This document shows, one piece after another, positions 7,185 to 10,876 of a DNA stretch of 10,876 nucleotides. Where the stretch lies: the NCBI GenBank assembly GCA_022791735.1, contig JAAVZQ010000015.1, positions 1 through 10,876 of the forward strand. Reading direction: 5' to 3'. Position 1 is the first letter of the stretch. Every line of letters starts with the position of its first letter. The stretch is from Clostridia bacterium (lineage in GTDB: Bacteria > Bacillota > Clostridia > TANB77 > CAG-508). The notes beneath the pieces are model-generated. The model was not told the origin of the DNA and made no database searches. It was given only the letters and a program-made list of their open reading frames with translations. The position numbers and the translations under genes were made by a program.

Positions 7185-7186
7185 AA

Positions 7187-7262
7187 TGGAGCTTGCAGCC
7201 GGAATTGAACCGGCGACCTCTTCCTTACCATGGAAGCGCTCTACCTACTGAGCTATGCGAGC
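7187..7262 (-). tRNA. tRNA-Thr (anticodon GGU)
   Basis: A full 76-base cloverleaf is visible on the minus strand. It has a 7-bp acceptor stem starting GCTCGCA, D-arm GCTC/GAGC, anticodon stem CTTCC/GGAAG with loop ATGGTAA (anticodon GGT), T-arm GCCGG/CCGGC with TTCAATT, discriminator T and an encoded CCA (7189-7187). Position 4 against 69 is a C-A mismatch in the acceptor stem. It lies 38 bases after the sigH stop in the same direction and may be co-transcribed. A run of seven T follows on the minus strand just past the 3' end, inside the end of cysE. Confidence 0.95.
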
Positions 7263-7300
7263 TTAACATTCTTTGCAATATGACATATTTGATTTATTTA

Positions 7301-7957
7301 TTAAACTTCATTGTTGTTGATTATATTTTTCATTGCTTTTTTACGTATACGTTGTATTGCATTGTCTACTGATTTAACAGGGGCTTCTAGTTCTTCTGCG
7401 ATTTTTACATAGCTATCCCCTTTTATAAATTTTCTAAGTACTTGTTTTTCAAATGTACTGAGTGATTTATCTATTTGCATTTCAACATTTGAATAGTATT
7501 CTTTTTTTGTAAGTGTATCTAATGGATCTTCTGCCATTTTGTTGTTTAAAACATCTAACAATGTTTTTTCATTGTCATCATCATCTTCATAAGAAGATGT
7601 ACTGAGTGATAAATACGAATTAAGTGGCATATGTTTTTGTCTATTTGATGTTTTTATAGCAGTAATTAATTGTCTTTCTATGCACATATTTGCAAACGTC
7701 CTAAAAGAATTATGCTTGTCCTCTTTAAAGTTTAATATTGCTTTATAAAGCCCAATCATACCTTCTTGATATATATCATCTTTTTCTGCGCCAATAATAA
7801 AGTATTTGTTTGCCTTAATACAAACAAATTCTTTGTATTTATTTAATAAAAAATTTAATGCTTCTTTGCTGCCTTGTTTAACTATTGCAACTATTTCTTC
7901 GTCCGTTTTTGAACTAAAATCATTATCGAATTCAAAAAACTTTGTAGCCTCTTTCAT
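7301..7957 (-). CDS. sigH: RNA polymerase sigma-H factor (Spo0H)
   Basis: SigH is the sigma factor for transition to stationary phase and early sporulation (and competence in Bacillus). Numbering from the upstream ATG at 7972, region 2 covers about 38-123, including KYKEFVCIKANKYFIIGAEKDDI, YQEGMIGLYKAI and ITAIKTSNRQKHMPLNSYLSL. Region 4 covers about 170-216, with a helix-turn-helix SYVKIAEELEAPVKSVDNAIQRIRKK. These closely follow B. subtilis SigH. An acidic linker with five consecutive Asp separates them. Three ATGs compete: 7972, 7960 and 7957. AGGAGG (7968-7963) lies downstream of the first and only 2 bases before the second; it is 5 before 7957. That start gives 218 residues, the length of B. 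subtilis SigH. A weaker AAGGA could serve 7972. The gene has its own sigma-A promoter and is followed by tRNA-Thr. Confidence 0.95.
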   Translation of the reverse strand: MKEATKFFEFDNDFSSKTDEEIVAIVKQGSKEALNFLLNKYKEFVCIKANKYFIIGAEKDDIYQEGMIGLYKAILNFKEDKHNSFRTFANMCIERQLITAIKTSNRQKHMPLNSYLSLSTSSYEDDDDNEKTLLDVLNNKMAEDPLDTLTKKEYYSNVEMQIDKSLSTFEKQVLRKFIKGDSYVKIAEELEAPVKSVDNAIQRIRKKAMKNIINNNEV

Positions 7958-7994
7958 CATTTCCTCCTGCATAATTCCTTATTCCTTATGTTAT

Positions 7995-8022
7995 ATTATA
8001 CCACAAACTCCTTTGGTGTCAA
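7995..8022 (-). promoter_or_regulatory. Sigma-A-type promoter of sigH with extended -10
   Basis: The minus strand reads TTGACA (8022-8017), a 16-base spacer, and TATAAT (8000-7995), preceded by TGG so that it forms a TGnTATAAT extended -10. RNA should start near 7988, leaving a short leader with AAGGAAT and AGGAGG ribosome sites. Confidence 0.85.
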
Positions 8023-8030
8023 TAGTTTTG

Positions 8031-8083
8031 TAAAAAGAAAGCGCTCTATTCGATAAAAAATCGAACTAGAGCTCTTTCTTTTG
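8031..8083 (-). terminator. Rho-independent terminator of the 8110-8646 gene
   Basis: On the minus strand a long stem-loop is formed by 8080-8060 and 8054-8035: AAGAAAG/CTTTCTT (7 bp), TAGAGC/GCTCTA (6 bp) and TCGAT/ATCGA (5 bp) with small internal bulges. It is followed by CTTTCTTTTTA. It ends the upstream gene just before the sigH -35 box at 8022, insulating sigH from it. Confidence 0.85.
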
Positions 8084-8098
8084 CTTCTTACAAGAAGC
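8083..8098 (-). other. Short hairpin just after the 8110 stop codon
   Basis: GCTTCTT and AAGAAGC form a compact stem (7 bp, or 6 bp with a TACA-type loop) 12 bases after the stop codon and directly next to the larger terminator stem. It may help protect the mRNA 3' end. Confidence 0.45.
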
Positions 8099-8109
8099 TT
8101 AGGTTTCCA

Positions 8110-8646
8110 TTACTTTGTTTCAATTCCAAACTGCTCATAGACCTTTTCACGAACTTTCTCTGCTTTGGACTGCTTAATGTTTAGCCACTTGCTTTTGACG
8201 AAAGCGATTGCACGTTTCCACTGTTTTGCAAGATAAGGCAGTCCACACTGTCTTACATCTCTGCCCAAACAGTAGAAGGAGAAAATTGCCAAGCCGACTC
8301 CAAATACAAAGATAATTCCACAGATAATGATATTGATGTCGCGGATAACTGCAGCAAAAGTTGTTTTGCTATTTTTGTAGCACCAATCAATTACCACATT
8401 CTCATTGGCCATCTCTTCACGCTCTGCTTCATATTCTTTTCCTTGTGCCGTAAGGCTTTCCGTCCAACCGTACTTTTCTGCGTCCATAGCTACCAACTTG
8501 ATGGAATTCTGAATACCGTAGTACTTCACAACTCCCATCAGGATGGGCTGCGTGATAGCAATGCACAGGACGCTGACGATCAGTCCGATTACCTGAGCCT
8601 TCATGTAGTCGCGGGGCCGATAGATTCTTTTCTTGCTGTTTTTCAT
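8110..8646 (-). CDS. Unknown two-helix membrane protein of foreign base composition
   Basis: I do not recognise this 178-residue protein. The N-terminus is basic (about 1-17, KNSKKRIYRPRD), so it should stay inside. A first membrane helix at about 18-40 leads to an outside loop of about 60 residues rich in Glu/Ala/Met with one Cys (DWCYKNS). A second helix at about 103-127 returns to a basic cytoplasmic tail (128-178) with Trp and Lys/Arg clusters and a helical end. ATG 8646 is chosen because GGAGG lies 8 bases before it; an in-frame TTG at 8661 overlaps that ribosome site and is unlikely. Sampled G+C is 32 of 60 (8521-8580), about twice the native level. With its own promoter and terminator it is a single-gene unit between sigH and the zincin operon, probably acquired. 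The topology is prediction by eye and the function is unknown. Confidence 0.85.
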   Translation of the reverse strand: MKNSKKRIYRPRDYMKAQVIGLIVSVLCIAITQPILMGVVKYYGIQNSIKLVAMDAEKYGWTESLTAQGKEYEAEREEMANENVVIDWCYKNSKTTFAAVIRDINIIICGIIFVFGVGLAIFSFYCLGRDVRQCGLPYLAKQWKRAIAFVKSKWLNIKQSKAEKVREKVYEQFGIETK

Positions 8647-8667
8647 GGTGTAAACCTCCAAATTTTT

Positions 8668-8722
8668 AGCCTCTAGGGCTTTATTATGTTTTAATTATAC
8701 CACATTTCCAACTTTTTTGCAA
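8668..8722 (-). promoter_or_regulatory. Promoter and leader hairpin of the 8110-8646 gene
   Basis: TATAAT at 8699-8694 is preceded by TGG, making an extended -10 (TGnTATAAT). A weak -35, TTGCAA at 8722-8717, is 17 bases upstream. RNA should start near 8687. A small stem, AGCC (8680-8677), loop CTAGA, GGCT (8671-8668), lies within the first 20 bases, with the ribosome site GGAGG following. An AT-rich, host-like promoter serves a G+C-rich gene. Confidence 0.7.
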
Positions 8723-8725
8723 ATT

Positions 8726-8905
8726 TTAGCGTTCTCCAGTATCTTCCATTTCTTTTATGCTATCATCTTTGCTTACTTGTCTTTCTGTATCTATCTCTCT
8801 ATTTTCATCTAAATCCACTTCTTGACTATCGTTTCTTTCATATCTTGTCACATCACTTATTCTCTTTTTAAATTCTTCCTGTTTTGATTTACCGACTACC
8901 GTATT
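8726..8905 (-). pseudogene. Frameshifted C-terminal tail of the zincin-like protein
   Basis: Immediately past the zincin stop codon the -1 frame is open for 59 codons and ends in TAA at 8726. It encodes a strongly charged Lys/Glu/Asp/Arg tail (starting NTVVGKSKQEEFKKR, ending EDTGER) with the same style as the upstream protein. It has no ATG or ribosome site of its own. Restoring a single A in the AAA run at 8905-8907 would join it to the main gene and give about 626 residues. The next promoter's -35 begins only 3 bases beyond this frame's stop, as expected if the gene once ended here. It could be a true mutation or a sequencing or assembly indel. Confidence 0.5.
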
Positions 8906-10605
8906 TCACAATCTTCTACATGAATTCCTGTTTCATTAAAGTTTCTATACAATCTTTTTCTTATATTTCTTCTTATTCTATCTAATATACCTTGTTTTCT
9001 TACTGCTGGAAGATTATTTCTTTCTTCTGCTATATTAGGTTTTACTGGCTCTTTTGTTAGCTGTGTAGCAGGTATTACTTGATTATTTTCTAAAATAAAA
9101 TAGTGTTCGCCTTCTTCATCTCTAGTTACAATTAGTCTTTCAAATATTTCAAATTTGGTTCTTTTATTTTGTGCTAAAACATTGTCCGCAAAATTTGTAA
9201 AAGCTTCTATCATTTTCTCGTAGTTTTCCTGCAATTCTAATGTAAATTCTAAGGAAATGTCTTCTATTCCACTTCTTTCTCCTTCTTCATAAAAACCTGT
9301 TTGTCTTGTAGCTATTGTTTCTCCTTGAAGTATATATGCATCTATTCTTTCTTTATCTCCTTGCATACTCATTACTCTAAAGTCTCCTGCCTCATCTAAT
9401 CTGCCTTCTGCTGCTAGATTACACAACAGCCCTGCTACCGCTTCCTTTTCATTTGGATTTATTATTCCTGCAATATATTCTAAGATTTCTGGATCTGTAA
9501 AATTTCTTTCTCTACTAGCTAGTCCTTCTAGCTCTCTTATCTTCTGACTAGTTAATTCACCATTTTGGAAATATGTTTTAGCCTGAATTTCAACTTGCTC
9601 TCTAAATTTTCTTGAAACTTCATTATATTTCTCTTCTATAAATTGCTTAAATGCGCCATCGATTTCACACTTTTGTGCCAGTTCTTCAAAATTATCCATT
9701 CTTTTCATTAACTCAAGAGAGATATGTCCACTAGCTAGTTCAAGTTCTACATCTGCTAGCAAATATTTATCATATACTTTTCCTAGAAAGAACGCAGTGT
9801 TTGTGTTTATTATTCCATTATTTTCTTCTAACTCTTGTTCAAATTCTCTTTTTCTTTGTTCATCTTCTTCTTTGTCAAAGGCTTCATACTCTTCCCATTC
9901 TTCTAGACTTCTTCTTCCTCTTTCTAATCTTTTATTTATCTTTTTTATGTACTTTTCTAATTTTATATTTCTATATTCCAGATTGCATATAGCATCTGCT
10001 AAAGCTATAACTTGCATAGCCTCTTCTTGTTTCATACCTAGCAACTTAGGTGCTCTTTTTTTGATGTTTCCTTTTCCTAATTCCATTACATTTTTTTCAC
10101 CTATTTCACCTGCTAGTATCTCAATAAAACTAGTTAGCTTTTTATAAGATCTTGTATTAACACCTGCCATTTTACATATCCAATTCGTAAGTCCTTCATT
10201 TAGTCCTCTTCCAAGCTCAGATCCATTTGGATAATCTTCATTCATCCCAGTTCCACGTACTATTTTAAACTTCTTACATTCTCCTCTTGTCCTTCTAAGT
10301 ATAGCATGTACTAATTCATGCAAGGATACCTCTTGAAGAGATATCACATTTTTTATATCTCTTACGCTTAATTTTCTTTCCCTTGGTTTGCTATCACAAA
10401 TTGTAACTGAAGAGTCCCCTAAATCATAGTATCCACCTCTATCTTCACTAACCTCATTTGTATACACTTTGTCTAGGTTTATATCTAGTCTTTTTTTAGC
10501 AAAGCCTTTTCCAAAAACCTCTACAAAGAGGTCACATGCTTCTAGCTTGTCTATTGCAAACTGTGTAATATATTCTTTTACTTCCTCATTTTCTACTCTT
10601 TCCAT
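8896..10605 (-). CDS. Cytoplasmic zincin-like metalloprotease with HELVH motif, probably C-terminally frameshifted
   Basis: This 569-residue protein has no signal peptide or membrane segment, so it is probably cytoplasmic. Residues 96-100 read HELVH, the zinc-binding HExxH of metallopeptidases, in a helix (QEVSLHELVHAILRRTRG). Residues 134-140 read GLNEGLT, and Glu137 is a good candidate third ligand, as in gluzincins. A long charged region follows, with coiled-coil-like stretches at about 225-275 rich in Lys/Arg/Glu, and then helical segments to the basic C-terminus (RIRRNIRKRLYR near 545-556). The substrate is unknown and activity is inferred from motifs only. ATG 10605 is preceded by AAAGGA, which overlaps the stop of the small gene 12 bases upstream, so the two form an operon. 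The frame appears broken near 8905, removing a 59-residue charged tail. The protein was not matched to a named family. Confidence 0.88.
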   Translation of the reverse strand: MERVENEEVKEYITQFAIDKLEACDLFVEVFGKGFAKKRLDINLDKVYTNEVSEDRGGYYDLGDSSVTICDSKPRERKLSVRDIKNVISLQEVSLHELVHAILRRTRGECKKFKIVRGTGMNEDYPNGSELGRGLNEGLTNWICKMAGVNTRSYKKLTSFIEILAGEIGEKNVMELGKGNIKKRAPKLLGMKQEEAMQVIALADAICNLEYRNIKLEKYIKKINKRLERGRRSLEEWEEYEAFDKEEDEQRKREFEQELEENNGIINTNTAFFLGKVYDKYLLADVELELASGHISLELMKRMDNFEELAQKCEIDGAFKQFIEEKYNEVSRKFREQVEIQAKTYFQNGELTSQKIRELEGLASRERNFTDPEILEYIAGIINPNEKEAVAGLLCNLAAEGRLDEAGDFRVMSMQGDKERIDAYILQGETIATRQTGFYEEGERSGIEDISLEFTLELQENYEKMIEAFTNFADNVLAQNKRTKFEIFERLIVTRDEEGEHYFILENNQVIPATQLTKEPVKPNIAEERNNLPAVRKQGILDRIRRNIRKRLYRNFNETGIHVEDCEIR

Positions 10606-10617
10606 TTTTCTTTTCCT

Positions 10618-10848
10618 TTAATAAATAATATCAGTATTGTGTCCTTCAAACTTCTCTTTAAAATGCTCAATTATGGCTTCATCTTGTATCTCCTTTATAT
10701 CCTCGCCGTCTATATCATAGTACACATACTCTATTCCATCTTTTTTGATTTTCATTGTTTGAGCATAACTTTTCCCTAAGTACATTATTTCTGTTACATA
10801 TATTACTTTCTTTGTTTTTTCTAATTTTTCTTTTGTAAGATTATCCAT
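10618..10848 (-). CDS. Small unknown protein, first gene of the zincin operon
   Basis: The 76-residue protein starts at ATG 10848 with AGGAAGGA upstream and stops 12 bases before the zincin ATG. It has a Lys/Glu-rich helical start (about 1-13), a central likely beta section (VIYVTEIMYLGKSY, then MKIKKDGIEYVYYDIDG) and an acidic helical end (IKEIQDEAIIEHFKEKF). It has no Cys and no membrane segment and is probably cytoplasmic. The tight spacing says it works with, or is regulated together with, the metalloprotease, for example as a partner, inhibitor or substrate; this is inference from position only. Its promoter, or further operon genes, lie beyond the right edge. Confidence 0.8.
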   Translation of the reverse strand: MDNLTKEKLEKTKKVIYVTEIMYLGKSYAQTMKIKKDGIEYVYYDIDGEDIKEIQDEAIIEHFKEKFEGHNTDIIY

Positions 10849-10876
10849 AAATCTATCCTTCCTTTTATTCTCTTAA

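Noticed and set aside
6977..7372. Small open frames across cysE, tRNA-Thr and the sigH end on both strands
   Set aside because: They cross a structured tRNA gene and overlap well-supported coding frames, with no independent start signals.
7958..7972. ATG 7972 as the certain start of sigH
   Set aside because: AGGAGG lies inside codons 2-4 of that frame and fits ATG 7957, which gives 218 residues like B. subtilis SigH. The upstream ATG is not excluded.
8647..8661. TTG start at 8661 for the two-helix membrane protein
   Set aside because: TTG overlaps the GGAGG ribosome site that is correctly placed for ATG 8646.

Overview
The window looks like chromosome of a low-GC Firmicute, most likely an uncultured gut-type Clostridium relative. 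The evidence is AT-rich coding sequence (a sampled native line, 6121-6180, has 16 G+C in 60), AGGAGG-type ribosome binding sites, near-consensus TTGACA/TATAAT promoters, a SigH (Spo0H) sigma factor and a SpoIVB-type S55 peptidase. The last two indicate a spore-forming lineage or one derived from it. Nearly everything is on the minus strand; only cysE is on the plus strand.

Layout from left to right: (1) 1-3569, the 5' part of a very large secreted protein made of repeated Ig-like/MBG-like domains, running off the left edge. (2) 3829-5493, a G+C-rich gene for a secreted protein with Ig-like domains and two low-complexity repeat arrays. It has its own promoter, a structured 146-base leader and flanking inverted repeats. 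(3) 5684-6424, a short SpoIVB-type serine peptidase without the PDZ domain. (4) 6666-7184 on plus, serine O-acetyltransferase cysE. (5) 7187-7262, tRNA-Thr(GGU). (6) 7301-7957, sigH. (7) 8110-8646, a second G+C-rich orphan gene for a two-helix membrane protein with its own promoter and terminator. (8) 8896-10605, a cytoplasmic HExxH zincin-like protein whose C-terminus appears cut by a one-base frameshift. (9) 10618-10848, a small unknown protein in the same operon.

The native core (spoIVB, cysE, tRNA-Thr, sigH) is housekeeping and sporulation related; cysE near sigH recalls the gltX-cysE-cysS...sigH neighbourhood of Bacillus. Two single genes of clearly different base composition sit between native genes: 33 G+C in 60 at 5281-5340 and 32 in 60 at 8521-8580. 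Each is a complete transcription unit with an AT-rich promoter and a hairpin at or near the predicted RNA 5' end.

The most unusual structure is around the first of these genes. A 16-base inverted repeat (15 of 16 identical) lies in its leader and its 3' untranslated region, with a hairpin just outside each arm. In the mRNA the arms could pair along all 16 bases with one G-U wobble. This could be the edge of a single-gene mobile unit or a long-range 5'-3' RNA interaction. No recombinase or other mobility gene is visible in the window.
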